From Atherinomorus stipes (lineage: Eukaryota; Chordata; Actinopteri; Atheriniformes; Atherinidae), in NCBI GenBank assembly GCA_023101725.1, contig JALJCO010012814.1, forward strand, positions 248,001-312,000: 64,000 nucleotides of DNA, in the 5' to 3' direction. Shown one piece after another: positions 48,101-59,482 of this stretch (position 1 is the stretch's first letter; each line of letters opens with the position of its first letter). The notes below the pieces were generated by a model that saw nothing but the letters and a program-made list of their open reading frames with translations, was not told where the DNA came from and made no database searches. Both the position numbers and the translations under genes were made by a program.

Positions 48101-51100
48101 AGCAGTTTGTCTTTATCAGAATTTTGCTGACAAATGTGAGTGAGAAGTGTTGCAATTTGTCTCTTGATGTATCTGACACAATGCAGCGATTGGCAAAATT
48201 CTGAGTATAAACTTGGATCTGCTTTATGGTCCACTGATCCCACAATCTTTAAAGTAAAGAGCAAAGGTCATGTTTGTATCACATCAACATGTCTTGCTGA
48301 TGCGGTGCGTAATGTTGCATTGTTTTGGTAACTGTTCTTGCCTCACGGCTGATTTATGCCATAGTCTCGTGCCACAGTCACCGCTGTGTTCATGTTTATG
48401 TTAATTTGTATATGGGATTTTCGCTCTTAGCGGTTACATAACTGTTTTATCTAGGACAGCAACTAGAGCTCCGTCTCCGTTTTCCCTTCTGATGCATCCT
48501 GCAGCCATACACAGGACTGTGCTGATGAGCTGTTCACTGCAAATTTGGCAACCAGAAATTGAGAGGAAGTGTCTGCATGATGCCTTCAGATCTGACATAA
48601 TCGTAGCTTGCACATTTGACCCCCCCCCCCCCCCCCCCCTCTCTCTCTAACAGAAATTTATCAGTCCCTAGCATTTCCTCCCAACACATTTTCCTACTCG
48701 AGTGTTTCCTTCAAGCCTTCTTTTGATGTCCCGTGACTTTGTGGCTGCTTGACTCGTAAGATGAGCCCCAGAAGGCCTGCTGCACGAAATAAACAGCTTA
48801 GGTTGTGAGTAGCCGAGCGGTGCGTCCCTGTGTGCCTGTGCTCCGTCAGGCCCATTGTTCTGCAGGCTACTAAGTCCAACAAGACACTTATTTAATGAGA
48901 CGGCTCTGACTGTGTAATTGCAGGCTGCTCTGAGAGCTATTATGGGAGATGTATTTTTGGGGGGGGTAAAACAGCCATTACTGCGACAAAAATGAGCTCC
49001 GTGCGTGTGCGTGTGTGTGTGAAGTAAAGTCATCCAGTCATGCTGATGTGAGAACACTGAGAAAACTGTCATCACACCCTCCACACAATGATTATGTTAA
49101 GAATCAGTTCATCATTGGTGTGTTATCAGCCCCCAGAGTTTGTGTTTTTAATTGAACGATTTAAGAGCAGCTTGTGTTGTTTGCTTTCTGCTTTCTTGCT
49201 CAGACTTCAAATCCAAGCCAGTAATAGTTTATGAGACTGTCAGATTAGTTTTTCTCTTGGCTTTCAGGCAGTTTTTCTATAAAATATCTGAAGTAAATAA
49301 TGGGGAAAGAAAAAAGGAAACTAAAAATCTGCTTCATCTATGATTGATTCTCTGTGAAGCTCAACTATTTTGCTCCAGTTTTCTCTCTGGATGGGAGAGG
49401 ACTCTGGTCTCATATTTGGTTCACTAGTACTGGGATTTCTGAGTCACATGATTTATTTAGGATGTGTTTAGGTCTTCTAGAGAGCTTCACATCCTGTCCT
49501 GGCACTCCGTCTCACCAGACGTCCTTTTGCTTCTTAAATTACTCCTCCTATCACTTTCCAGCCCCCCCCATTTATCGCGGTTCTCTGTCCTCCTCGCTGC
49601 AGCCCTCTTTGCAAATTAAAAGAAACCAATCTAAGCTGACAGCTGAGATCAGCGCAAATGAATGAGAGTGCTGGACTAATGCTGGCCTACCTCACACTTC
49701 AGCCCTTTTAATGCCGTTTAGCTCAACCCCACTGCTTTGTTTTCTCTTGTGATGTTGTGTAACAGAAGCCTGCTGTGCTTCTGGACCTGGTCCAGGTGCT
49801 CTGGTTCTTCCCTGTAAGCAGCTCCTCCAACCTGCTGCTCCGTGGTTAAAGGACTTTGTTGCCTTCCTGGTTTTCTGAGTCCCTGGTGCTGCTGGCCCAG
49901 TGCTTCTTCATTCCTCAGGTGTGCAAGAGGGTTGGTTGCATGTGTGCAGGTGGGGATGGGCTAGCTGCTCTGAGAGATGGGGGCCCAGAGATAGCAATCA
50001 GAGCAGTTCAGTCACACCCACCATAGACTTTACAAAGGGATAGGCTTTGTTTGTGTGATGTGTGTCATACATGTGTAGTTACATAAAAAGAAAAAATTCC
50101 TTCTTATAGTTCTATGGTTTTGCATTTCAGGACTTGATTAGAACAATTATTTGGCAAAAACTAAGCCAAGATGTGTGGAAAATCTATGTATTAAGCAAAA
50201 CTCTGTAGCTTACAGAATAATTTCTAGCAGCAATAACTTAAAATATAAGTTTCTATATGATGTTGGTCTGTCAAATTGTCAAATTCCTTCTTGTGAAAGA
50301 ATTTTAGCTTGTGTTTATTGAGATTTGCAGGCGTTATTAATATACCACTCTCTGAAAGTCCCCCACCCGCGGCATTTCAGTCAGCTTTCAGTCTGGACTT
50401 TGGGTCATTGCAACACCTTCATTCTTTTAATTTCCAGCCATTCTGTTTACTGTAGATTATCTCTTGTTCTTAGGATGCAACATCCGCCGAGCTTTAGCTG
50501 TCAGACGGACCATCACACCTCCACCACCAAGTGTTTTACTGACATGCTGGTTTTCAGCAAACATGCTTCTGTGCATTAGGGTCAAAAACTCCACTTTGGC
50601 CTCTGAAGGACGTTCACCATACGTTCTTATGAGAAAAAAAAAATCTCAACTCCTGCTTAAAAACTTTTTGATCAAGATTGTGGCATTCATTAAAATCTCA
50701 ATATTTTGGATTTGTTCTTGGCTAAAAATACATTTTCCAATATTTAAGCACTGACATGTTTGAACAAAATTAGTGTTTTGTTGTCCTCTATTGTCCAGTC
50801 CATACAAATACGACAATAACCCGTTCAGTAATCTTATTTGTCAATTATAACGGTGATTTACAAGACAATTAGTCAAATAAATAGCAAGATTTTGCAGATT
50901 GTGTCCTATCTATCATTTCCCTCGAAAGTTGAGCTTCAAATGTAAATCGCTGCATCATCGCCGCAAGAGACTAAAAACACATATGTGCATTAAAGCACCT
51001 TTACTAAATCTGCTCTCTCAAACACACAAATATCACTCCATATATGTTAGGGCTAACAATACATTTATTTAGTGTGTACCGAAACCGGTGACCACTATGT

Positions 51101-54100
51101 ACCAGATATTGAACAACGCAGAATTTTTAATTTATTTTATTAGTTTGTCCTCTAACGATAAATTCTATGTTGCAAACTCGGTGGATCTGCATTTGACGAC
51201 TCGTTTGGCTACATTCAGATCTGGCATTTGGAACGACTTTGGTCCTCATGTTAAGTATGACTCTGATTACACTGTAGACAAAGCACAATGGTTAAGAAAT
51301 CTAAAAAATATTGAGCCCCAAGACTAAAATATTGATCCGAACTGTGAAATTTTTATATCATCATCACCCACTAATAAATGTTCAAGTCACCCTGCGACTC
51401 CCAGATCTACCTGTTGACTATGGTATTTACTCAATAGAATACTGATCAGCTTTACTTGGAGGCTGCGATTATGCCCTGGTTGCCTGATAAAACCTCTGAA
51501 CAACCGTCAGAATCACCTAGAAGTTTATTTCATCAGATGCTCACACTGCTGGATGTATTTGGACACAGCAGGAGATAATTTGAATTACAAACTGGAGAAG
51601 GTATGGCATGTAGAGACTAGAGATGAAAATTTATTCTACAGGATGCCACTTTCCTCTTCAGCCACTACACTACAAGGATGTTCATTCTGACACACTCATG
51701 GGACCAAACATCTAGCTCACTTTCTAAGTTTGGAGGTAATTTGTTGCCTATTGGTACGTAAAACTGCTGGTATATGATTTGAATCTCACTGTGTGATGTG
51801 ATCGTTTATAACCAGAGGTGTCAAAAATTGGGTAGAAGTAGAAAGTAGAAACCCTGTCGGGCAGTTTTTCCAACCAATCACTGAACCAGCTGGGTTTAAT
51901 TAGCTCCTTACCCAGGTAGATGAGCTTGTTAGTGAAAACAGCTGTTCTAAATGTACTGGCAGATCCAAAAAATGGCAGGATTTGTACTTGAAAACTACTT
52001 TTACTTCTACTTTTGACAGCTCTGTTTATAACCAAGAATATTACTTTGAAAGTGAGGGCAAACGGGTTGGTCCGTCCTCTTAACTGAGATTGGGATTCAC
52101 CAATCATATGAACAATTCAATGGTCTACAAACGCATTCATAAATCTGATAAAGGTTTTTTTTTTGTTTTAAAACTTCTTAACTACAACTTAAGTACAACT
52201 TAAAGAAGATTTGTTAGAATATATTGGGGATTTTTCTAGAAGTCTGGATTCTTCTTTTTAAAAGAAGAGGCTTTCTTTGGTCAACCTTTCCACACAAACT
52301 ATAATTGTTCTTTTTTCTTATCAAACTGTCACAGACTTTAGGATTTAACATGCATAGGGAAGCCTGTAGCGTCTTAGATGTAGCTTTAAAGTCTTGCAGG
52401 GTCGGGGCCTGGGAGGATTGGCCTGTGACGTTGACTCTGATGATCGTCAGCTGTCCCAAATGTTTTCCATGTGTGAATGATTATGCACATAATGAATATG
52501 TTGTAACCTGGATGCTACTACCGCTCTTAATTCCGATTTTACAGAAACTTAACAATCTTTTCTGTTCTTTCCAGCATCTGGAGAGGCCCCAATGTGAATT
52601 GTGTGGACAGCACTGGATATACCCCTCTCCACCACGCTGCCCTTAATGGACACAGGTAACTAACTGTGAGATGTGGGAGAGTCGCCCCCATCACCTCCTG
52701 CGTTTATGCTCCATTTGAAACAAAGTCTGCCCTCTCTCACTGCCTTCCCATGGAGTTATTGATTTTAGGGATGCACGATATAATCAGCCCCCTATCGGTA
52801 TCGGTCTATGTCGGCCTTAAAACTGAGTATTGGACATCGGCCACCCCACCGATATTTAACTGATATCTAACCAATCAGGCCGCTGTTTTTTTAAGTCTAA
52901 ACAACCCCCCAAAACAATTTTTCAAAAACTTATTTTTTTACAGACTTTAAAATTTCTAAAGACTAGGGGTGGAAAAAGATATCGGTACACTGAAATATTG
53001 TGACATTTTCATATGCTGATATCATGTTGACATTTAAAAACACTGTATCAATCTATTTTACTAATGAAATCTCGCAATATTTCATTGTTCTGTTGCAAGA
53101 ACCTTGCAAGAATTCACAAAAATTTTGTGATATTTTCATAGGCTGATATCATATTGACATTGAAAAATGCGGTATCGATCTATTTTACTCACGAAATCTT
53201 GCGATATTTCATTGTTTTGTTACAAAATCTCACAAGAATTCATGAAATACTGGGAGATTTTGTAATGAAATCTCATGAGATTTTGTAGGTAAAATAGATA
53301 ACGCGTTTTTAAATATCGATTTGATATTGGCATATGAAAATATCGCAATTTTCCAGAGTATCGATATTTTTCCTATCCTTATTTTCCAAAGAGTCGGAAC
53401 CGAATAACAAAACTGTTAATTGCAATGACTGCTTATTATTTTCAGCTTTAATATCAGTATCAATATGGGTTATCGGCCACACGAGTTTTAAAATATCGGC
53501 ATATCGGATATTGGTCAAAACTCCAATATCGTGCATCCCTAATTGATTTTGTGTTTATAGGCTTTGCTCATAATGTTCTGACCTGCCTTGTCTCTTCATT
53601 GGTCTGCAGCGAGGTGGTGGAGGCGCTGCTGCGGAACGAGGCCTTGACCAACATTGCAGACAACAAGGGCTGCTACCCTCTCCATCTGGCTGCGTGGAAG
53701 GGAGACGAGCATATCGTAAAACTTCTCATTCACCAAGGACCTTCACACCCCAAACTCAATGAGCAGGTCTGCTGCTGCGTTCACTCCTCTGCGCTAGTGT
53801 GCACACGTTTACTTTGCTCACATTCACATTACTGGATTTGTGCATCAAGCACATGTAACACGTGGTTATCGTCTTGACTGAAAGCAGTGGAGAAATCACA
53901 AGTGCGCTGCTGCAGAAGACACTTTTAGACTACTAATAACACTTCCAGCACATTTAGTTCATTATAGGCTGCAGTCATGAGATCATTTTCAACACAATGC
54001 AACATTCAGATCTTTTAGATTGCAAGTCCTAGTTGAGCATGGCATGATCTGTATTTGAAGAAGACGAATGTGAAAAAGAATGTGACCACAGTGCATTAAC

Positions 54101-54630
54101 CTCAGTGCATCATGAGGCTGACTTCTCCTTTGATAATGTTATAGCGTGAAGTGCTTCGACGCTGTGCTCCAGCGAGATGTGCCTATTTCCTCTAACCATT
54201 TTAACTGCTTTAATTCCTGTTTTTGATATTTTGATTGGTCTGCTTATTGCACAGAAAGGCTCCAGACTGAAACCATCTCTGGCCTGGCCTGTTTGGAATG
54301 AGGAGAAATGACACATCCTGAGCTTTTTTTATTAGATGTAGTTGGGATTTTTTTTTTGTTTTGTTTTTAAATCATCAATTTTCAGATGCCTCAGTCTCAT
54401 TTTGTGCCATTTCTCTCTGCATTTTCATGACATCTGATTGTTCATTAACGCAACTCTGATTTTCTTTTCTCCTTTTATTTAGTTTGACTCATTTGTGATC
54501 ATCCCTCATTCATTCATTGCTTGTCTGAACCAAAACCATCGACCTATCTTCTCTTCCTCCCTCCCAGAGCTCTGTAGACCATAAAGAGTTCAAACGCTGT
54601 GGGCCCTTTGACCCCTATATTAATGCCAAG
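36703..54630 (+). CDS. anks1a: ANKS1A (Odin), 5' part: first four coding exons
   Basis: ANKS1A is a cytoplasmic adaptor with ankyrin repeats, two SAM domains and a PTB domain. It acts downstream of Eph/EGF receptors and in their trafficking. Exons seen are 36703-36872, 52575-52655, 53610-53766 and 54568-54630. The rest lies beyond the window. Exon 1 encodes [26 protein letters not shown], a Gly/Ser-rich linker (like the longer Gly tract of human ANKS1A), then SSHPLSSLL. Exon 2 encodes [20 protein letters not shown] and HAALNGH. Exon 3 encodes [40 protein letters not shown] and [11 protein letters not shown]. These cover the first ankyrin repeats. ANKS1B is similar, but [20 protein letters not shown] and the taf11/uhrf1bp1 neighbours favour ANKS1A. 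All phases agree. Confidence 0.93.
40379..40563. repeat. (GT)n-(AT)n-(AC)n compound microsatellite
   Basis: About 14 GT units (40379-40407) are followed by a short spacer, about 46 AT units (40430-40523), a second spacer and about 12 AC units (40539-40563). GT and AC flank AT symmetrically, so the whole block is an imperfect palindrome able to form a hairpin or cruciform. Its true length is uncertain in any assembly. Confidence 0.95.
40565..41315 (+). mobile_element. hAT-type MITE, copy 1 (composite family)
   Basis: It begins TAGGGATGCACGATATTGG and ends TATTGTGCATCCCT, matching copy 2 at 52766-53541 read in the opposite direction. At 40719-41110 it carries a second pair of inverted ends (TAGGGGTGGAAA and TTTCCCAACCCTA), as copy 2 does. 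No target duplication is seen, because the left flank is microsatellite. No transposase is encoded. Confidence 0.8.
44325..44512. mobile_element. Short palindromic hAT-like MITE
   Basis: The ends CAGTGGTGGGGAACCCTG and AAGGTTCCCCACTGCTG are inverted repeats. The interior AACACACCTTGTTTACG and GAATCAGGTGTATTGAAGCA is characteristic of a very common 180-200-bp fish element. Flanks TCTTAAAA and TCTTCAGG agree only partly. Confidence 0.7.
45065..45500. repeat. Low-complexity (TA)n and G-rich patch, possible assembly artefact
   Basis: (TA)n tracts at 45096-45134 and 45184-45203 are followed by long G runs mixed with A runs and isolated T (45159-45172, 45204-45250, 45288-45310, 45361-45370, 45431-45470). 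Base composition is extremely strand-asymmetric compared with both sides. It could form G-quadruplexes, or it could reflect poor consensus in an unsequenceable tract. Open frames through it are composition artefacts. Confidence 0.7.
47664..48017. mobile_element. hAT-type MITE (TAGGGATGTAAC family)
   Basis: It begins TAGGGATGTAACAATTACTG and ends GATAATGTTGTTACATCTCTA, inverted repeats, 354 bp in total. Flanking sequences TAGTCGTGAG (47654-47663) and TAGTCATGAG (48018-48027) differ at one base and contain the target duplication. The internal ACCGTGATAA-type motif occurs near both ends. No coding capacity is present. Confidence 0.82.
48620..48639. repeat. Run of 20 C followed by (CT)n
   Basis: A pure C homopolymer is followed by CTCTCTCT in anks1a intron 1. 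Its length is likely unreliable. Confidence 0.9.
51813..52024. mobile_element. hAT-type MITE with perfect 8-bp target duplication
   Basis: It begins CAGAGGTGTCAAAAATTGGG and ends TACTTTTGACAGCTCTG, inverted repeats, 212 bp in total, flanked on both sides by TTTATAAC (51805-51812 and 52025-52032). Subterminal GTAGAAGTAGAAAGTAG and CTACTTTTACTTCTAC extend the inverted repeat. The intact duplication suggests a relatively young insertion, in anks1a intron 1. Confidence 0.9.
52656..53609 (+). other. anks1a: anks1a intron 2, mostly filled by a MITE
   Basis: Of 954 bp, 776 are the hAT-type element at 52766-53541. The remaining intron is 110 bp on the 5' side and 68 bp on the 3' side. The ancestral intron without the insertion would have been about 170 bp. 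Confidence 0.85.
52766..53541 (-). mobile_element. hAT-type MITE, copy 2, with perfect 8-bp target duplication
   Basis: It begins TAGGGATGCACGATATAATC and ends CCAATATCGTGCATCCCTA. The flanks are ATTGATTT at 52758-52765 and ATTGATTT at 53542-53549. Relative to copy 1 at 40565 it is inverted: its right end corresponds to the left end of copy 1. It contains inner inverted ends at 52964 (TAGGGGTGGAAAAAGATATC) and 53381 (GATATTTTTCCTATCCTTA). It also has an approximately 125-bp internal tandem duplication (TTTTCATATGCTGATATCAT near 53007, TTTTCATAGGCTGATATCAT near 53133). No transposase is encoded. Confidence 0.9.
53767..54567 (+). other. anks1a: anks1a intron 3
   Basis: This is an 801-bp intron with donor gtctgc after GAGCAG and acceptor cctccctcccag. 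No repeat or gene was recognised inside. Confidence 0.7.
54568..54630 (+). CDS. anks1a: anks1a 63-nt exon, candidate cassette exon
   Basis: The exon encodes [20 protein letters not shown] plus K, bounded by ctcccag and gtgtgt, phase 0 at both ends. In the human ANKS1A reference as I recall it, NEQ (end of the preceding exon) joins directly to NNDNETALH. This 21-residue block would therefore be an insertion between ankyrin repeats that can be skipped without a frameshift. The open frame, good acceptor and protein-like composition support it as real, but transcript evidence is needed. Confidence 0.7.
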
Positions 54631-55589
54631 GTGTGTACACTGCTGCAGAAAAACATTTTCCCTTTTTGAAGTGCTCCTTTGCTTTACTGCTATGTGGGCT
54701 TGCTGTGCTTGGGTACGTTTTGTTGCTGCTGCTCAGGGGGCTTCTACTCGGCTGCAGAGATATGGGGAGGCTTTTAATTTCACTCACTATCAGCCAGTCT
54801 TTGCTCTCTGGCTTTCTGTCCTCGCTCGACTGTGAGCTCCAGTTTTATTGCAATGTTATGTTCAACACAAGTGACATTGCTTTACAGCATCTTTGCTTCA
54901 TGTTACGATGTCATGCCCAGCCGTCTGATCAGGATCAGGATTAAGTCGTGTTTTGGATGAACATGTCACTGAAAGCTTGGTGAAACACCCCTGCAGATTA
55001 ATTTAATAATCATTATGCAAGAAGATGTTGTATAAAGTAACTTGAAGATGTGTGATGTCAGATGTCCTGCAGCTTGAGGAAGGAAACTGCTCCTGAATCA
55101 GCTGATATGGCAGCAGATCCCTCTGAATTGCTTGGGAAATGGCAGCAGGGAGGAAAAGGTTGCAGCTGGGGTTGATGCTGAGTGTGATGTTTTATAGATG
55201 GGTAATGGTGATGATGATGATGAGGAGGGCTGCAGAGCCCTCTAAACCTGTGTGGTTTATGCCAAACATTTACCAAATTCCTCTAATTTTCTGCGTCCAC
55301 GTGGACTGTACTTTCTTTGAATTTCTCTGTCATGTGTGTTATGTCTTGTACTCCCCCCTCCCCCTCATGTCCTTTTATCTTTTGCACTCACTGGCTGAAA
55401 CATCTAGCTAACGACTCATTAAAACTCTTCTTTCTTTGACTCCAGACACTGTTTGGAGTCTGGGATGTATTATACTTTATTAGTCAAATCCTTGTAGGCG
55501 ATTTCCAACTGAACACTGATCATATCCATCTGAACCATCAGCCTGTTGCCTCCAAAATTTGTCAATGACTACAATTTGACTTAAAATCT

Positions 55590-56190
55590 CTAAGTTTGAG
55601 GCTGACTTTAGCTTTAAAGAGCCCATATAATGCTCATTTGTACCAAGGGGCAAACTCCGCTGAAGAAAAGTGAAGTTACTTTCTGGTTGCCCATAAATTG
55701 TAATTCTTTCTTTATCCGCTAGGGACTGGCTCCAAAACACAGCAAATCCCCATAGACTCCATGTTAAAAACGCCAACTTCACAGCAGAAATAAAAATGGT
55801 TACAGCCTGGTTAAAAAAATTATTTATGGTTTAAAAGGTCAAGTTTACCTTCATCTCAATGTAAGGGGGGTGATTTTTTTTTAGAACTCATCTGTTTAGA
55901 TGTTATTTAATCTTGAATAGGGGTGCCGACTTTAGCTGTGGAGGCTAATGGTTTGCTCCCTGCTTGCTCCCTGTAAGGCTTCAGCCTATAGCAGAGTTGG
56001 ACAACAGTGTTTTTTCCCTGGTTAACAGCGAGCCTGAGTGTGTCTTACCTTTAAACTGTTTACTTCAGATTAGCTCAGTTAGCATTTAGCTAAGCTGTCA
56101 ATCATTTGCCCCGTGGCTCAGCGTGGCCCTGTCTTTCCCCATTTTAGTATTTTCTGGGAGTGATGACACACGCGACACAGCAAGATGGCG
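55590..56190. repeat. Dispersed fish repeat of unknown class
   Basis: Phrases such as CCATAGACTCCATGTTAAAA, CGCCAACTTCACAGCAGAAA and GTTACAGCCTGGTTAAAAAA match a multi-copy sequence I recognise from several teleost genomes. The ends are not defined and no terminal repeats were found. An AAGATGGCG motif lies at 56183-56191. Confidence 0.5.
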
Positions 56191-57616
56191 TCTTTAATTT
56201 GTACACATTGCTGGAACACTTTCTTTAAATATTCAAACAACTATTCTATCCCTGAGAGGCAAATTAGTTTTGCAATCTTTCTGTTAAAAGAAGAGGGGAA
56301 AAAATAGGTAACATAGCTAAAAACAGCATTCAGACATTCAGGACCACTCAGGTCAGGACAGGTCACCAGTAATAAAAGACACAAAAAAACAACAAACAAA
56401 CATCAAGAAGACCACTGCATTAATAGACGGGTAATGAATGAGTAACAAGATCATAAATTTGTAAGTACTAGTCACAACATTTAAAAACCTCTCAGTTTAG
56501 TTTTTGTCTGCCATTTTGTCCGTGGTAGAATTACATTCTCACTGAAGGAAAAGGGAGGAAAAACTGAAAACTTACTTCTTCAAATGGATCATGTATTTCT
56601 GTTACATGGACTCTCAAAATATTTTGCACATGAAGACATTCATAGTTCCCAGACAAGGGAGCTTAATGACTGTGCTCCTGATTTTTCTCCTCAGGGGGCC
56701 AACTCGTCCTTGAGATTTGGGTTTTCTCACTGAAATATCTTAACTAATGGATCATCCTGACATTTGTCAGACATTTATGACCCTCTGAGAGTGGGCAGGA
56801 ATAAGTTTGTTCTTCCAACTTTTTGTTTAGATCCATCATCACACCTTTAGTTCTGATAGTTCAGTACTTCATTCATTGCCATTTTAAACCGTTTGAGGTT
56901 ATTGAATGAAAAGCAGCACAGTACCTGAGTGCATCGTCGCAGGGCCACTGGTGCGACTCTTTTGGTTAAAAATAATTCAGCTCTCATTACGTTCCACTGC
57001 CCAGAGAAGCCTGGTTGCATCCGCTCTGTGTGGAGGACGCTGACAGCCTCACCTTCACTTAGTTTAGTGAACACACAAGCTGCTCTGTGATCTGATTTTT
57101 CTGCAGGTGGAGCTGGAAACCCACCCAGGCCTGGAAAGCTATTTTTGTACATTGTCACATCTCCCCACCGCTAATCTTCTTAGCATTTGGATGGAAAGGC
57201 TGACACTCTTTGTTGCTGCTACCTCGTATGTAACAGCGTGAATTTTCCTGCAGTTTTGGCTCCTTTTCCCATCTAGTCTGATTGATGGATTTAACAGTGA
57301 CTGACACTCTGAATCTTGTTTAAAATGTTCACACATCTGGGGCAGTTTGGGCGCCACTTTCTGGTCAGGACCCTGAATAATTAACGCCTTTCCATGAATA
57401 AATCAGATGAGGATACGGGGTGTTTGCTTTGGCTGGTTGTGGTTGATGGCATCATGTGATTGGGTGGGCGGGGTGCATCCTGCTTCCCCTCACATCACAC
57501 TCCAGGACCAGAGTGCCATCTCATAAGGAGGAGGAGGATGGGAGGTTTTCAGTGTACCAGTCTCTTTGCATCAGCATCAAAGAGAGATTGCCATGCTGTG
57601 CCTGTCTGTGCAAGTG

Positions 57617-57618
<2 letters not shown>

Positions 57619-57656
<38 letters not shown>
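57619..57656. repeat. (TG)n(CG)n microsatellite
   Basis: About 15 TG units are followed by CGCGCG and TGT in anks1a intron 4. It is another tract of alternating purine and pyrimidine. Confidence 0.9.
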
Positions 57657-57657
<1 letters not shown>

Positions 57658-58985
57658 CCCCTCCAGTTTGTGAGCTTGGTCTGCTGAGGAGAGGAATTGG
57701 TTGGAGGTTGTCATAGTAACAGTATCACGGGTTATTGGTCCTATAGAGTGGATGTGTGACCCAGTGGGGAGATGCTGTTTGCGCATGCTGAGAAAGGTGT
57801 GTGATGAGGCTTTCCAGTGCTCAGAGCAGAGCCTCACGGGTCCCCTTCAGGGACATTCAAGAAATCAGACTGGACTGGGTCCAGTTCTCTGTAATCCTGC
57901 TCCAGGAAGTCTGTAAGACTAATGTTTATTCATTATAACAGTGTGCTCACTCCCACTGATGATGTCCTTTGTGGCGCGGCCACTTTGATGATGTTTGAAG
58001 TGCCTCAGCAGGAGGGGGGGGGGCTAACCACAAACCACATGATCTGACTGCAGGAATATTTGGGTTACTCAGATTCAGTACATGCAGATGTAGAAAGTTT
58101 AAATTCTGGAGTTATGATTGGTTAGCTGAACAGGAGTATTAACGTTCGTGAGTTTAAGGCTACAACTGAGGAATAGGTTACTCTGTTTTGTTGAGGGATA
58201 CTTTTTATTTCCTCATTCCTCACTTATTTACACTGGTAGATCCAGTCAGACATGCAGTCTCATTCGCTGGCGAGACATGTTTGAGACAAATTTTTTAAAC
58301 CTGTTAAAGACAGTTATAAACAACACAACAGTATATTAATTAACAGTTCATTTTAAAGTGTAAAACAGGTTAGATACTAAAAATACTAAAAACAAGAACA
58401 ATTCAAGAATTCTCTCTCCAGTTCCCTCAAAATAACTTGAAATTTCTCTCATGTGGAACATTATTTTGTTTGATTTCTGACTTGAAAATACTGTTAAAGG
58501 GACTAGAGGCAAGATTAAGAAATGAAACTCGCGACTGCCGCAACTGAGGCTTTAAGTAACTGCAGCCACGAGCCAAGCCGTCATGGGATTGTGCACAAAC
58601 TGAAGCTATAATGTTGTTTACTACGCTTTGTCTTCGTAGTTACACTTTTTAGTGGTCTTTCAGTTGATCTGGATCGTTTGCTGACGGCAGAGGAATCCAT
58701 AACTATTGCTTACAGTGTTTGATACCATGACTGTCTTCTTCCTGTATCAAAACTGTCGTGGATGCGGATGCAGCATCATTTGACGTCACATCCGCAGGGC
58801 AGAGCGGGAAATTTGGCCACCGAATTGCAGCTCATTTTGCAGCACACAGCCTGTTCAAGGCAACGGAGAGAGACGTGGGTGGGCTCGTTCTTTTTGGTAT
58901 TTAGCGCTTCATCACCATTAGCATTAAAACAAATGGAGATGCATGTTTGTTTTTTTAAAAATTACTGCCTCCAGTCCCTTTAAAC

Positions 58986-59455
58986 TAGGGCTGTTCCTAT
59001 CCCACTTTTTCACTTCCCATACCAATACCACAGGTCAAGTATCGGCCGATGCCCGATATAGATGCTTAACTATGTTTTGGGCCAAAGATTATGCATATTG
59101 ATCTGGTCACTGATTTTATTCTTGGTTTATATTTGGTATGTCTGTTTTGTGGAACCTCACCTAAAATCAATGGCTTAACAGGTTAGTGAATTATATTTAT
59201 AACAGTGAGTATAAGGAAAAACTGACCCATTTACTATTTACCAATGGGTGTGATGAATTTTAAAATTGCTACCATAACATGAGATCATTTCAAATAAATT
59301 AAGACCCAGTCAGGAAGAAGTGCTTGAAAGAAAAGCTGGAATGGAATTCCAGGATTGGCAGACCTGGATTGGCAAATTTTGATGCATTCCGATCCGCATT
59401 TTTTAACCAATATCGGCCCGATATCTGATACTGGTATGGGATCGGGACAGTCCTA
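58986..59455. mobile_element. hAT-type MITE (TAGGGCTGTTCC family)
   Basis: It begins TAGGGCTGTTCCTATCCCA and ends GTATGGGATCGGGACAGTCCTA, inverted repeats, 470 bp in total. Internal TATCGGCCGATGCCCGATAT and ATATCGGCCCGATATCTGAT motifs lie near each end. The 8-bp flanks do not match. A run of 21 C follows at 59462-59482. Confidence 0.78.
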
Positions 59456-59461
59456 TGTTAA

Positions 59462-59482
59462 CCCCCCCCCCCCCCCCCCCCC
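59462..59482. repeat. Run of 21 C
   Basis: This is a pure C homopolymer 6 bp beyond the end of the adjacent MITE. Its length is probably unreliable. Confidence 0.9.

Larger units (their letters stand above)
36873..52574 (+). other. anks1a: anks1a intron 1 (15.7 kb)
   Basis: This long first intron holds the nested MITE locus (40078-41450), MITEs at 44325-44512, 47664-48017 and 51813-52024, a G-rich low-complexity patch (45160-45480) and a 20-C run. At 45490-45530 the sequence ACTACTCACAAAAAGTTAGG begins what resembles the end of another fish transposon, but I could not find its partner end. The rest (36.9-40.0, 41.5-44.3 and 48.7-51.8 kb) is AT-rich with no recognised gene, RNA or repeat. Confidence 0.7.
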
